Assembly: GCA_030867875.1 (NCBI GenBank)
Contig: JAOWCC010000019.1
Location: 36,065,976 to 36,129,975 of the forward strand
Reading direction: 5' to 3'
Length of the DNA: 64,000 bases
From: Actinernus sp. WN-2022
Taxonomy: Eukaryota; Cnidaria; Anthozoa; Actiniaria; Actinernidae
Shown here: positions 10,069 through 22,473 of the stretch, one piece after another
Layout: the number at the start of each line of letters is the position of its first letter
How positions within the stretch are numbered: the first letter of the stretch is position 1
The notes under the pieces: generated by a model
The model's input: the letters and a program-made list of their open reading frames with translations, nothing else
The model's database searches: none
Told to the model about the DNA's origin: nothing
Program-made: the position numbers and the translations under genes

Positions 10069-12649
10069 ATGTTTTGTCCGAACTGTGGCTGCAAAGTTGA
10101 TGATGAAAAGTCAATATTTTACCAAACTTGTGGTAAAGGTAAGCAAAAACAATCAGAATCTTGATGATTGGATTACGAACTAATTCCACGTTGAATTTTA
10201 CAAGAAAAGCGCTTACGTACCACTTACGTAGCAATGAATATGTAAGTGCTTTTTCTTGTGAAATTCAATGTGGAATAACTTCGTAATCCACTCAATTAAC
10301 CTCTAGTGTAAACAGGCCGTGTTATTATTTATAATTGATGATTTATCTGACGACAGGGAACCCAAAGTTATCGCGAAACAAGCTGTGCAGATTGGGCCAT
10401 TCTATTTTAAAGCCACACGCTCAATATTGGATGACTGGGACCCCTCATAGACCAGTTCATATTTAAAAAGGCATCATGGGTAAAATAAGGGCGAGATTAC
10501 TAAGATTTTAATAGGAGAATGATGTATTTACTTCATATTTCTGTACTTTCAAAAAGGTTTTTTTTTTGCCGAGGGAGAACCTTTTTCTCTAGCTTTCTTG
10601 AAGTTTTTGGGCAATCAAACTAGTTTTCAAATTTTAGGAATTGAAATATATATTTTATTTATATCCATAGAGCTTTTAAAAGTGGGAAATCCTCTCTTTG
10701 GACGGACCTCAACTGCTTGCAGCATAACATCCTTTGTTGATTTCAAGACTGGGAAAGATGGAAGGCCAGAAAAGAACTCATTTGGAGTCAAAGGGAAAGG
10801 GAAGAAAAAAAAAGAAAGCCAAAAAAAAGATAATCAAGACGTTATTATTTCCATTGGATTGATGAATGATGAAGAGAAGCTGAAAGAGAAAAGAGGAAAA
10901 AGTAGAGTAGAGAAAAGTGCCAACCATAAAACATTGTTAGAGACTGCCACGGTAAAACTGCGAGATTGCCACAGTGACTTGTATGAAGATGGTGTTGAAT
11001 ATCTCCTCCTACTTGAAGATGGACAGGAAGCTGTATTTTTACCAGGAATATGCAAATAATTCTTCACCCTTGAGAAATATAGAAAAGGGATTCTGAAAGA
11101 CTACAAAAGAATATTATTGTTTCTTTGTACTTGTGAAGATTTCAAAATGCCAAAATGCTGATGTTGATGATGAAGATGATAGTCAATCTGACGTATCAAT
11201 CAACAAAAGGAGAAACAGTTACGAGCCTGACAATATGCCACCAGTAAAGCAGAATCTGAAATTGATAACCTCCCCATCCAGATTAAGTAACAGTACCACC
11301 AACTCCACCACCTCCAAAACTGATGATGATAGAGGTTCATGGTTCCTGCAAGACGAATTGAACATATTATATGGTTACATTGCTCCTCAGCAATCAGATG
11401 ATTCTAACAAATCTATCAAAATAGATACTGAAGTAGATGTAATCAAAGCATTAGAGAAACAAGTCATCATTGATGGCAAAAACTCTATGTATATAGTCAT
11501 ACGAAGAGGTGCGCCTTTGGATAGAGCACTTGGCTTATGGCGTAGAGCAGCTTCAAAAGTTACCACGGAGCATGTACTAAGACTAAAGTTTATTGGAGAA
11601 GATGTTATTGATCATGTTGCTCTGGCGCGTGAATTTCTGGCTGCCACAGTTGTGGAAATAGGGAAAAAATTATTTCCTGATGAAATCCTCTCTATTCCAC
11701 TAATGATATCCATAATGGCAACTATAAATCCATCGGACAAGTGATCGCTGTTAGTTTGTCCCAAAGAGGTCAACCACCTTGCCTTTTGGCCCCTTGTGTT
11801 TACAATACTCTAGTTTCTGATGTTGATTTCTCTTCTGAAGATCTTGTTAAACATTTGACTGCAAGTGAACTTAAGACTTTGCAACAAATCAAGCAGGATG
11901 TGACGGAACATGTTGACCTGATCCTTGAGCATGGATATACTGGCCCAATTAATAACACCAACGTTGACTCCATTGTTGCTGCAGTAGTTGTAGGTTGCTT
12001 AGCAGAAGAGCTTTAATCCTTAAAGAGGTCCAGAAAGGAATGGAGTTGTATTGCTTGACTACAATAGTAACAAATCACCCAAAAGCAGCGAGGAGTTTGT
12101 TTGTTGTAGGTGAACAAAAGCCTGTGGATGCTGACTACCTGTTTTCGTTGATGAAACCAGAATTCTCACCTGAAGGTACATCACGTCACCACTTAGAGGA
12201 GGCAGTCATGGATCATTTACAGGACTTTATTTTCAATCTCGAAGACAACAGTAACTGCCTATACAGATGCATTAGCTTGGAAAAGTACATACAGTGCTGA
12301 TGATAATGATGATGAATTGATGGATACCCAAGACACGTTTACCACACCAGACATGACCCCTGCAGCTGTGATGGGATGGCTTACAGGCCAAAGGCACAGA
12401 GATATAGTCGAAAAGAAACCTATCTACATCAAGTTTGATCGTGAATGCATGCAGAGGAATCCACACCACAGGGTAGGTTTCCCTCATGTTGAGGCATGGG
12501 AGAGAGGAATAGCGTTTCCAGTTTTACGCATGTCGAGTTCAGATGTGTTTAAAGATGTATTTGTACTAGCCTTTTGTAAAAGTCGAGCTTTTTCCAGGAC
12601 ATATACATTTACTGTTAACATACAAATTAATTACTGGTATTCAACATAA
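10069..12649 (+). pseudogene. Zinc-ribbon/HECT ubiquitin ligase-like gene of element A
   Basis: Exon 1 (10069-10138) encodes a zinc ribbon (MFCPNCGC, then FYQTCGK; four Cys) and ends at a GT donor. A later ORF (about 10724-11059) holds a basic low-complexity stretch, an IISIGLMND strand and YLLLLEDGQEAVFLPG. After a one-frame slip come FTLEKYRKGILKDYKRI and FLCTC, the same module as in B and D. The HECT-like part follows: ALGLWRRAASK, LKFIGEDVIDHVALAREFLA (11500-11640), then GQVIAVSLSQRGQPPCLLAP after a frameshift near 11740. Further slips lie near 12000 and 12280. It ends with FPVLRMSSSDVFKDVFVLAF; no HECT catalytic Cys with an HTC motif is visible. HECT enzymes form a thioester with ubiquitin and pass it to substrates; this copy is broken. 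Confidence 0.7.
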
Positions 12650-12999
12650 TTATACTGTACTATATATACCTGGACACTACTAATTAGTCTATCTTTTGTG
12701 CTAATACAATTAAATGCATTTTATGCTAGTACACACAGAGATTACAAAAAGTGATATACAACTATTTCACAAAATATTGCCTAAGGATTAAGAGGATATT
12801 GCATACTCAGACTGACCAGTAATAGCATGTGTAAAGGTCATGGGCTTCTCCTTTAATTTTCCATTAATGTAATAACTTCTATTTACACAGGTACTACCAG
12901 AGGGTAACATTGTGTTTATTTCCATGCACAGTTTACGGTACGTTTTCAACAGATTGATGTGAGACTAACGCCACTTCAAAGCGGATAAGTAACAGGAAA

Positions 13000-15900
13000 C
13001 CGTTCAAATCGGCGGTCGAGGTGGACGTTTACCTCAAATGCCAAGAAAAAGCTGATAGCAACAGCGATTCTGATTATTTGCCTTCAAGCCAAGATAGTCT
13101 TAGTTCTTTTCATTGTCTAATGCCTTATCACTGCCATAACTTATCATGAAACAGAAATCTGTCTTTTCGGTATATACAAGTTATACACATACTAATATAG
13201 ACCAGTTTCAAGGCGCAAAAAATATTAGTTTTTGCGGGTGAAAAGTACTCAAAATGGTTTCTTCAAAATCAAAGACATGAACGGTCCAACCAGCAAGGCA
13301 GTGCTTATGTTAATATTTTTTTCTGTTTTACGTTGCGGTAATACTGACTGCATATTTCCAATGTTTCGTTAAAATCTCTTTTTTCTGAACCTGACTTAAT
13401 AGGTGCATTTGAAGCCAGTATATACATTGTATGTTATTAGTTTTTGAGAGACTAATGACCATTGATCATTATTTCAGTGAGTTGATGGGCCAGTTGATGA
13501 AACTGAGAGTATATAAACTAACGCTTCTTGGTAATATTCTTTCCGTTTGTTTCTTCAGTTGCCCCACAGTAACAGCTGTTGAGGTCCCCGATGTAATATT
13601 TGTTGGTAACGCACAACAAACAGTCAACTTTGTTGAAGAAATAAATGGAAAGTTCCAATGCAAACTATGTGAAGATAAAGGTCTGTAAGTCGGTGCCTTA
13701 GTCTAATGCACCAGTCAATGTAACCCCCTAGGCCTTACCCAGGCTGGCAATACTACTGAAATTACTGAACTGTTGGCAGTGGTTAGAGTCACAGGAGGGT
13801 TTTGTTTATTTTTTATTCAAGAAACTAAAGATTCACTGTGAGTAGTTACTGGAATATAGACAGGAAAAAATCTCAAACGTCAATATCATTTCAATTATCT
13901 TGTGTTAATGATTTGGGTGGCAGAAATAAATTAGGCAAATAAGATATAAATAGGTTTTCAAACGTTTTCTGGCTAATTGTAGTATATTCTGTTAATTTTG
14001 CAATTAGGTCAACTGGTGCCTGTGTGGCACAAGACAAAGGGTCTTGGTGGTGCAATGGAAATGACCTTTCAGTGTGTTGGTTGTGCTGCTACAATCCACT
14101 ATGCCCGCAGGAATGCTGTCTCTAGCCCTTGCCTTGGCTTTTTTTATTTGGGGGAAAGGCTATGCAAGCTATTACAATGTTTTACGTAAGGGGTTGGGTG
14201 TTCAATGTTTGTCTGATAAGTCGTTTACACGTGTTATCGAATTAGCATATCCCCAGATCAAACACATCCTTGATGAGACTTGTGATGATGCGAAGGCAGA
14301 GATGATGGAGAAGGAGGAGTAGGAGCTTGGCAGTTGGAAGAGGGCGGTAACAACCTCTGATGGATGCTGGTTGATTAGGGGATTCCATAGTCAATGTGCT
14401 ACTTTTGTTGTTGTAAATTATCTAACCAATGCTTTGTTGTATTATGGTAATTTGTGTATGCGTGGTGCTAATGCTATATGTGATGCTGATTTGTGGGAAG
14501 GGACATCAAAGGCTGCAGAAGGCCATTTGGCTTTTTTATTATTTTGCAAGGCTAGAGATGAGGGTATGATTATAGCTGTCAACTGGCAAGATGCTGACTC
14601 CACATCCCAGCTGTCATTCAGGGAAATCTTCCCTGATGGTGATCTGAGCCGTGTCATGCTGTATGGGGGTCATGTTGGCAGGGCCCATGGCAACAACTTA
14701 AAAGAGTTTAAAACTAAGAAAACCCTTGATACAGGTTATGTTGATAAACATTTAAAAACAACTATCCTGTTGTTGAGTCTGTGAAGTGCCACTGCAAGAA
14801 ACATGCAAAAAAGTGTGGTTGCTTTACAGATGACTTTCTGAGCAGCGCAAAGCGAAATCACTTTTGTGTCTTAAAGCAGTGTAAGAGTGATCCAAGCGTA
14901 TGATGAAACTTGGGAAGTATCACTGCAAAGACATACATGAATGGGTAAATAATGATGGGGAAAATGAGTATTGTGACTTCCATCCCTTAGTTGTGTGCTC
15001 ATGTGGCAATTGCAAGGCCAAGGAAGAAAGTGAAGAAAGAGATTCCGAATCTGATGGTGATGATGATGGAGAGGAGCAGCTTGATTTCAAATGTGCGGGG
15101 AAGAGGTTCCAGACAAGGACAGCATTGACATGCCCTATGAATGCCCTTGTTTATGAAATTGAATGTAAAAGGGTGGGAGACAAGGCCAGTCAAGTAATAG
15201 ATAAGGAGATGGGAAGAGGCCATTCCAACTTGCCTGAATCAAGGTTTAGTGTTTTGGCAAAATTCAGGACACTAACCTCCATCAGCTTCATTACGAGGGA
15301 ATTACGAACATTGGCCTACTTCAAGGGAATATGACATATTTCACAAAGACAAATGGTGCTGAGTACCATTGGGCCTTGGAGCTCTATGTTGCAATGGGGC
15401 TACCAATTCATGATGGACTCAGAGAACAGGTAATTCTGAATTATCCAAAAATATAATGTATAAAATTATACTGCAATAAAATTATTTGTATGTTCATTGG
15501 TACATAAATGGTTCATACCTGTACTTCTGAAAGTATCACAACATCTAAAAAAACATTTTCTGCTTTGGTTGAACAGTAATTAATTGTATCTGCTAGGCTA
15601 GAGAGGGTTATTTTTAACAACACAAAGGAGTGTTGAAAGCCAATGCACAAAGTAATTAAGAATGGTAATCTTGACCATATTTATGGTGTGGTTCACCTAG
15701 GGTGACTAACTATTGAAATGTTGTATCATAAATTTTTTTAACTGCATTGTATTTTTCTTATCATCTGAAAGATGACAACATTGACAGGATGAGAAGAGTT
15801 GGGAAAGCTCAAGAGGCTGGGATGAAAGCAAAGCGGGCACACAGGAAAAGAAGTCGAGCAGAGGAGCAGAGCCGAAGGTATATTATATACCTACAAGTCA

Positions 15901-16308
15901 TTTACATTAATTATCTACAAGTTTTATTAATTGATCTTTAAAATAAACTATGTTGGTCAAACACTCAAATGTAAAGTCAACATAACATAGTCATAGTTGT
16001 GTAGATTTGATAGAAATAACAAATCTTTCATGCCTTCTCGTAGGAAGAAATACAACTCTAGACAAAGAATTCTCCATAATTATGGAGAGAAGGATGATGA
16101 TGTCAATGAAGAAGATAGAAGAGAGCTAGCTGAAGCAGTTGTAAATGGGGGCCCTTCAGCACCTGTAATCACCGAGGTTGCACCACCGTTAGATATTCCT
16201 CTTCAAGTGCAGATTGGGGGTATTGCACCTAAACCCTGCAGGTGTGGCTCAACGGAACACAGGAGAGCCTCCCATAAAGACTGTCCTTTGAACTCCAAAA
16301 AAAAGTAA
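13000..16308 (+). pseudogene. Mutator-like transposase-type gene with introns, inserted in A
   Basis: Exon-like pieces share one orientation. An acidic piece at about 13020-13135 is followed by 13560-13685 (VEVPDVIFVGNAQQTVNF, then FQCKLCEDKG). From 13998 comes LVPVWHKTKGLGGAMEMTFQCVGC, then LSDKSFTRVIELAYPQIKHI. At 14371-14784 are CMRGANAICDADLWEGTSKA, VNWQDADSTSQLSFREIFP and YGGHVGRAHGNNLKEF. Cys/His-rich segments follow (about 14785-15130), then GRGHSNLPESRFSVLAKFRT, a basic coil (about 15780-15880) and CRCGSTEHRRASHKDCPLNS at the C terminus. I recall this layout as a cnidarian-expanded family annotated as Mutator-like transposase domain proteins; the exact superfamily is uncertain. Frame changes near 14170, 14780 and 14900 suggest decay. 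No terminal repeats were identified. Confidence 0.55.
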
Positions 16309-16309
16309 C

Positions 16310-17329
16310 TTAATATTTAAAGAATATAGATCAACCATCATGCTTTGCATGCCATGGCCGCCATTTTCTCACTCGATCTTCCAATAATTTGAAAAATCAT
16401 TGCAATCCTGTTGTCTTGTATCATGACAGTTTCAATTTAAATGTTTCTGGAAAGTTTCTTTTGTAGAACTTTTTCCAGTTTAGTTTCACAGTTTTACGAA
16501 GTGAAAATAAGCAAAACAAAACAAAAGGCTGCTAAGGACACCTTGGGTCATATTCTTTAATATATTTTAGTATTCCTAATATTAGAACTTTTCAGTAATA
16601 CTAAATGGGGTGTATGGTACTGATTAGCAAGGGCAGCAGTTTCCATACATGCCTGGATCTTAGCTTATCATATTAGAACTTTTCAGTAATCAGAGTTGCC
16701 ACAGGTGAGGGAAAATCATTTTTTTTTCAAGGTGAGGGAAAAGTCGGGGCAACAAACAGGCAAGCTGACTAGGTATATTATTGTTCAGGGAATTTAGGAT
16801 TTGGTCAGGGAAATCCCAGAATTTTTATATTCAGGCTTCACATACCTATTTTTGGGACTGTTTTGTTCATTCAATGTTGCTGTCCCAAAATAGTGCTAGA
16901 ATAATTCGATAAATACGAGCATGCATTGTAGGTAAGTGAAATATAGAATAATACATGGGCATGCGGAGATATCGAATTTATTTTCGAGTGTCCAACTCGA
17001 TATCTCACGAGTGAGATATAGAGTTGACCATGAGAAGAGAAATTTCGTATCTCCAAGCATCCATGTATTGTTCGAAGCAAGGGTTAGCACGTGACGTGAA
17101 AATCGCTGATTGGCTGAAAGGTGATATCGACACACAAAATTATTGTATTTTTATTTGTGTTCAGATACGATTTTTCTCAGTACTGGAAATCCGTAGTTTA
17201 TAGAATAAAAATGTTTCTTCAGTGAAATGTCAGGGAATTTCTTTCCTGGAAGTGTGTGGGGAACCCTGATATAGAGGTCTTTTTGGAGTCTGTTTGTTTT
17301 TGACCCATGTAAAGTACCTATGCCAATAG
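16310..17329. other. Noncoding repeats, no gene
   Basis: Contains a repeated tcagggaa/gtgaggga motif (16695-16820 and again near 17225-17270) and an imperfect palindrome around the cgatatctc core (16965-17035). The pattern looks like a MITE or SINE inserted in a dispersed repeat. The antisense ORFs here are not convincing. Confidence 0.4.
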
Positions 17330-17470
17330 GCCATTTTGACGATGTTGCGCACGCATTGAAAACAAAAGCATGTGGCCCGCCAAAACTCAATGTTGTATGA
17401 CAATCTTTTGTTTTCTTGATTGCATGTATATTGTTCTCAATGCGCACGCAACATCGTCAAAATGGCCTAT
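17330..17470. repeat. Small MITE with 40-bp inverted ends
   Basis: The left arm ggccattttgacgatgttgc is matched in reverse complement at about 17431-17470, with a short unique centre. The flanks suggest a TA duplication (ata before, tat after). It has no coding capacity, so it is a non-autonomous element. Confidence 0.75.
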
Positions 17471-17623
17471 CAACTTGATTTCTGACTGCTCAAAAACTGC
17501 CATTGACCTAGATTTGTTCGACTTCAATAGGCCAGGCTTCTCGGTGTGGAGCTAAACCAAAGCTGTGATATTGCATTATCCAGCTGAACATAAAGGAAAA
17601 GCCTGGGGAGGGCAGCCTCACAT

Positions 17624-17691
17624 TAGGCTCGGTTTCAGCCGTTGGGGGATCGCGGGCTCACCGAAACCCCCATGGCTGGAAACCGAGCCTA
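17624..17691. repeat. Imperfect palindrome (about 68 bp)
   Basis: taggctcggtttcagcc is mirrored by ggctggaaaccgagccta around a GC-rich centre containing gggggatcgcgggctcaccg. It could be a foldback repeat or a miniature element. No target duplication was identified. Confidence 0.65.
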
Positions 17692-18059
17692 GCATCAAGT
17701 CTGCTGAAACTAAGTATATCAAAATCTGACATTAGCAGTTGGCCAGGCATTATTGTTGATGCAACTGGGCCTTACTTTGTCATACTAGGACTTTATTGCC
17801 AGTGCTGCTGTTCAATTCAATTCAATTCTTGGACTGATTACAACCAGACAGTAGATCACTGTATCTCTATCATGAAATAAGAGCTATTGCATGAAAAATA
17901 AAGTTTGTTGCAGATCATGATCCCATGTGTATTATTATTATGGCAGAGTTAAGGAACTTTACCAGAAAATGTGTAACAATACAGTGAGCAAAAGCGTGAT
18001 TATACCTTGTCTTTGTGTAATTGACAGTTTGCCATTTCTAAAGGCAGAATTGAAACTAT

Positions 18060-18610
18060 CTACAATGAGTGTTTAAGGTCATTCCCAAAAAAAATGTAAA
18101 ATTCTGCAGAAAGTCCGTCTGAGCCAGGCGTTTTATTGCTTCTAAATTTCTTTAACGCGGAAAAGCATTCCTCTGCTGTCAGTAAACCTTCACATAACTT
18201 ATTTTCTTCTTCTGACAACTTGTTGTCTACTTCTACATTATCTAGAAAAGTATCCTGTTCAGGATTTGCCTCTGGAATTTCTGATGTGTATATTTTTTTA
18301 TACAATTTCTGTTGTTCTTTTAAAATCAAAGACTTTTAATTTGCTAATGTGTTTTTCGGTTGTAGCTCCTTTTTTCTAGACCGTAAAAGTATTTTGAGTG
18401 TTTCTCTCCATTCTCAAACCATCTTACTTTACTGCGTAAAATTGTGCCTTGTACTTTCAAATCTAGTAGTTTATCTAGCTTACTTTTCACATCATTGGCT
18501 TTCTGAAGCAATTCTGTTTTGATGCTTTCATTTTCGGCGCGTTCGATATTTTTTTGAAGCTTATTTAATTCTGCTAGGAAGGCCTTTTCATCACTTCCGA
18601 CAAGAATATC
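18060..18610 (-). pseudogene. L1/Tx1-type LINE fragment (start of reverse transcriptase)
   Basis: On the minus strand, with frame slips, one reads a coiled basic region, VRWFENGEKHSKYFYGLEKR (about 18420-18365), then LKEQQKLYKKIYTSE and LTAEECFSALKKFRSNKTPGSDGLSAEFY (18170-18085). The GEKNSKYF-like and NKSPGxDGLPxEFY-like motifs are the linker and the first RT motif of L1/Tx1 non-LTR retrotransposons. The coding sequence stops at 18060, so the catalytic YxDD region is absent. It is a truncated relic. Confidence 0.8.
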
Positions 18611-18833
18611 AAAGAGGTCACAACGCGCGAGAGCACTGCATCATCACGTGTAAACTAGGTGTGAGATCCAAACTGCGCATGCCCGATTGACTAAGAAACT
18701 CATCGTGGGCTCACAGCAATAATGTCATTCTCTTAAAATACCAGCGTTAGTAACGGAAATCAACGGCGTTTTTCTCCAAAACGTTTTGAAATTCGAAAAA
18801 AAAAAAATTCAGAATGAAAGAGTATCGTATTAA

Positions 18834-19426
18834 AGTGCCACTACGACGAAAATTCACCATTTCGATTTGCCACTTTTTCAGTGTCTATAGGTCAATCAGT
18901 ATTAGAAATATCCGAAATAGTAAAAAATATTCCCAAATGGGCATGTTAAACCACAAATTTTAGGAGAGTTTACCGGTAAAATCCTGTCCGCCATTGCTGG
19001 AAGCCGTGCCCTTTGTTCAGCTTTAAACAAAGGTTTATTCACCGGAAGTGATGTCATACACTTAACACGACAACCTCGTGGCGCGAAATAGCGTGCATAA
19101 AAAAGTAGCCAACCTCGCAAAGATAAATATAACTTTCTTCTTATGTACGTGAAGACGTTTTTAGTAGAAATATGCCTCCAGGCGTTGTGTTCTGCAGGCG
19201 AGCGTTAACTGTATGACATCATTTCCGGTGAATAAACCTTTGTTTAAAGCTGAACAAAGGGCACGGCTTCCAGTAATGGCGGACGTGTAGATTCAATATT
19301 CGGAGCTAAAAAATAAGACTTCCTGTCGTTGTATCGAAAAACAATTTGAACTGGTAATAATATATGAACTCTACTTTATGAATATGCAAAAACATTGATA
19401 TGTCAAAATTTGATCGTAGGGGCACT
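18834..19426. repeat. TTAA-flanked MITE with nested inverted repeats
   Basis: The ends AGTGCCACTACGA and the reverse complement TCGTAGGGGCACT are directly bracketed by TTAA on both sides (18830-18833 and 19427-19430). TTAA is the target duplication of piggyBac- and Kolobok-type transposons. Inside lies a second, longer inverted repeat, about 72 bp per arm (about 18990-19060 against 19213-19287), which would fold into a strong hairpin. Small minus-strand ORFs here are incidental. Confidence 0.85.
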
Positions 19427-19430
19427 TTAA

Positions 19431-20405
19431 GAATATAATATGACGGACATTTTTTTTTTGTCACCGAACCCTCCGGTAGTACCTTAAGCTGGAATTACTG
19501 TTCTTTGTTGTTTATGTATATTGTGCTAAAGAGTATTAATATAGTACATAAGGACCCAACAGCTAATTAGTAGTGCTCAGGTTTATTGGAATGATTTAAA
19601 CATGATGGAAAATACAACATGTTGTTGGTATAGTAGATATTTTATTCAATTGATATATCCATCTTTGTTTACAGATGATTCGTTGTTACAGTTTGGCAAA
19701 AACAAAATGCTTAAGAGTGCAAATATTGCTGTAAAAATACATGTTACAACTCGGTAATTGTGGTTGCAGTGATTGACTATGTTAGAATTCAATTTTGTTT
19801 GTTTTCCAACCCAATGTTCACGGTGGGCACAAAATACCTCCAAAATACTAACATGAAATAATTTCTAAAATTGTAGCCAATACAATTGAAACTCAAATTC
19901 AATTGAAATAATAAGATAAGTGATTTTTTTGTCATGTTCATGACGTCATTTCCTGCAAAAAATCTAAAAAAAGACTGTACTGTCTTGTTGCTATGTAAAT
20001 ACTTTCTTTTCTCTTGGATGGAAACTGTGGAAATATTTGTACGATAGCATCTTGCATCTTTGAGGTAGTTTGTGCCAACTGTGTTAACTGAATAGCAATG
20101 CACATTTTACCAGTATATTACATTGTAGTTACACTTTTGCATAGCCAGTTCAAACTTTTCAAATTTATACAGTTTACATTATTATCCAATGTTAATGTTC
20201 ATAGAAGTAACTGTACTCAGAATGCAGTTGACTTATACAATGTAATTTGTCAGATTGATTATATATAATGACACATTTGTAATAACATGATTATTTTTAT
20301 TTGATTTTATGACAATTAAAATGTACATCAAAATATTTATCAAATCGACAGTTCAGATGCTTTTTATTTAGATTTTGTATTACATATTGGAAATACTCTT
20401 GGTAA
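19431..20405. other. No gene recognised
   Basis: AT-rich. Short minus-strand ORFs at 19646-20103 have no motif. This is presumably the internal or intergenic part of element A, between its HECT and integrase genes. Confidence 0.4.
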
Positions 20406-20429
20406 TCATCGTCTTTTTTGTACAAGATG

Positions 20430-20990
20430 ACTATAAGCATACTTGAGATCACTGTATGGAATTTCAACAATCTGCTTATCAGTACCTCCATATCTTTCTG
20501 GTAAATTATAAATTGCATTGGGTCTTCCTGCTACAGTATCGTGACGAGATTTTCTAATATAGTGGGTATTACAAGCCTCCCCAACCCTACCCAGATCCGT
20601 TTGTAAGAGACTAGAAAAGCAGAACCAAAGGCATTCTATATGTAGCTGGTCAGTTGTGTTCAGGATCCCCTTCTCTATCATGTCTTTAAAGAAGTTCATC
20701 CACCATGTTGGCCAATTTTTTCTTAGCAAGCTCCACCACACTTCAATTCTTTGATTTCTTGGAGCCATTGTACCATTGTACCATTCTCAGTACCCAGATC
20801 AGTGTCCAATTCTTGTGGACACCCACCTAGTTGTTGCACAGCATCTAGATAATATACAGCAATGTCATCAGGGTAGTTATTAGAGCGTGTTACGTACAGC
20901 CAAAGTACGTTACGACTGAAGCCATCAATGCATCCATGGATAGGGAAGCCATATGGCTTCAGTTTATCATATCCATCAGCATGCCAGGCA
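20430..20990 (-). pseudogene. Integrase-type transposase of element A (truncated)
   Basis: The minus-strand coding begins abruptly at CAWHADGYDKLKPYGFPIHG, which matches the DDE core of the element D transposase (TWHVDGYDKLKPYGFPIHG). It retains the first Asp (WHAD), the second (LDTDLGTENG) and the Glu (QRIEVWW). The frame breaks at 20766-20784, where an 8-bp motif is duplicated in tandem; about 20 residues present in D between the second Asp and the Glu are also missing. The 3' part (CLWFCFSSLLQ; HYIRKSRHDTVAGRPNAIY) again parallels D. The N-terminal third is absent because element B starts at 20999. It cannot make active enzyme. Confidence 0.88.
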
Positions 20991-21017
20991 CAGTTGGGTA
21001 CGGTGGCCCACAAGGGA

Positions 21018-21598
21018 CATCCAGCAAATAGAACGAGTTGCAGCAAATAAAAACCCAGTTGCAGCAAATAGAAACCAAGTTGCAGCAAATAGAACGAGTT
21101 GCAGCAAATAGAAACCAAGTTGCAGCAAATAGAACGAGTTGCAGCAAATAGAACGAGTTGCAGCAAATAAAAACCCAGTTGCAGCAAATAAAAACCCAGT
21201 TGCTGCAAACAGAAACCCAGTTGCTGCAAATAGAACGAGTTGCAGCAAATAGAACGAGTTGCAGCAAATAAAAACCAAGTTGCAGCAAATAGAACGAGTT
21301 GCAGCAAATAAAAACCCAGTCGAAGCAAATAGAACGAGTTGCAGCAAATAAAAACCCAGTTGCAGCAAATAGAACGAGTTGCAGCAAATAAAAACCCAGT
21401 TGCAGCAAATAGAAACCCAGTTGCTGCAAATAGATCGAGTTGCAGCAAACAGAAACCCAGTTGCTGCAAATGAACGAGTTGCAGCAAATAGAACGAGTTG
21501 CAGCAAATAGAACGAGTTGCAGCAAATAAAAACAAGTTGCAGCAAATAAAAACCAAGTTGCAGCAAATAGATCGAGTTGCAGCAAATAGAACGCAAAG
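21018..21598. repeat. Minisatellite in the terminus of element B
   Basis: Nearly 30 tandem units alternate between a 19-bp form (ttgcagcaaatagaacgag) and a 21-bp form (ttgcagcaaataaaaacccag). Because neither unit makes a frame closed by stops on the minus strand, long spurious ORFs of FAATRSICCN repeats appear there. The repeat lies directly inside the terminal 18 bp, as in the other members of the group, so it is part of the transposon end. Confidence 0.95.
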
Positions 21599-21679
21599 TG
21601 CTGCGCGCGCAGCTCACCGAGTGAGACTGTGTTCTATTAGCTGGTTTGTACGCCATTTTGAACAATTCAGTTAAAAAAA

Positions 21680-22473
21680 ATGGTTTTGTGGAGATTGTGG
21701 GACTGAAAGTGATCCCAATGCAAACTACTGCCACTCTTGTGGCATTAAGTTTGAGAATTCTAGAAGTGCTGTTCCTTCTTCCGTTCCCTCTACTGGTAAA
21801 TTGCTGGTAACTCCGCTCCCAAGCTTCGAAGACTTTCATAAGTGGTAGTCTGTCGACAGGAGTTCAAATTTTGGAACAGGTAAATGCTCAAAAAAAGAGA
21901 AAAATATCATGTCAGGTCATCCAGGATGTCATTATTCAAGTTGGATTCATGGGCGAGAAAGAAAGAAGCTTTCTATTAAGCGTAGATCCAATCTTCCCGT
22001 TAAAGTCATGCCTTCCATCGCAGCGAAAGAGCTTCTTGAAAAAGCTGTTGAGAAACACAGCCGTTTCAATAAGGAATTGGCAAATATGCAGTTTGTACCC
22101 TGACAAAACTGAGGTCGACACAATTCCTGGAGTAGACATCCCTTTTTTGCTCCAAACTTATAAGCAGGAACTTGGAAAACCCTATTCAAGAATATGCTTC
22201 TATTTGTGTACACAATCAGATTACCTTCAATACATTTTATATGGAGTGTTCGATTCAGACTCGGAATCAAACGAAGATAATCTGGGTGACAAGGCTGTCG
22301 TCCTCTCTTCTTCTTCAAGTTCTACTTCAACTTCTTCTGAAATTACATGGACATGTACAAAAACTGCCAGTACAGGTGGTACAAATTGTCAAGACAACTC
22401 ATCTCCATATGTAAGTGCCTCGTGCAGTTCTGAGACCACGAATATCCCAGAAAAGAGAAAGAAAATGGTATGA
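21680..22473 (+). pseudogene. Zinc-ribbon N-terminal part of the HECT gene of element B
   Basis: A zinc ribbon is readable at 21683-21760 (FCGDCG, then YCHSCGIKFEN). The ATG at 21680 is out of frame by one base relative to the start in D, so the start looks broken. After a Ser/Pro linker comes VIQDVIIQVGFMGEKERSFL (about 21905-21970). A frame-consistent stretch follows with LYPDKTEVDTIPGVDIPF, LLQTYKQELGKPYSRICFYL and a Ser/Thr-rich acidic tail up to 22473. The module matches D (CYPDGSEVVNLPGTDERF, then YKEDLGSAYNRITFLLC). The HECT part itself is not present next to it. Confidence 0.75.

Larger units (their letters stand above)
9767..20998. mobile_element. Integrase/HECT transposon A (left end to broken integrase)
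   Basis: The left terminus TACTGTGGCTCATAAGGG at 9767 closely matches the proven termini of element D (TACGGTGGCCCACAAG) in sequence and position. As in D, it is followed by a minisatellite-like zone (9795-9950), a plus-strand zinc-ribbon/HECT gene (from 10069) and, far to the right, a minus-strand integrase (20990-20430). The right end is not visible because another element of the same group (B) begins at 20999 inside the integrase coding sequence. Later insertions occupy the middle: a Mutator-like gene at 13.0-16.3 kb and several MITEs. That the two ends belong to one insertion is inference from gene order. Confidence 0.6.

Noticed and set aside
20723..21839. Long minus-strand ORFs of 200-290 codons with FAATRSICCN repeats
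   Set aside because: They are translations of the element B minisatellite; the same DNA is open in three frames and only the 3' end of one frame is true integrase.
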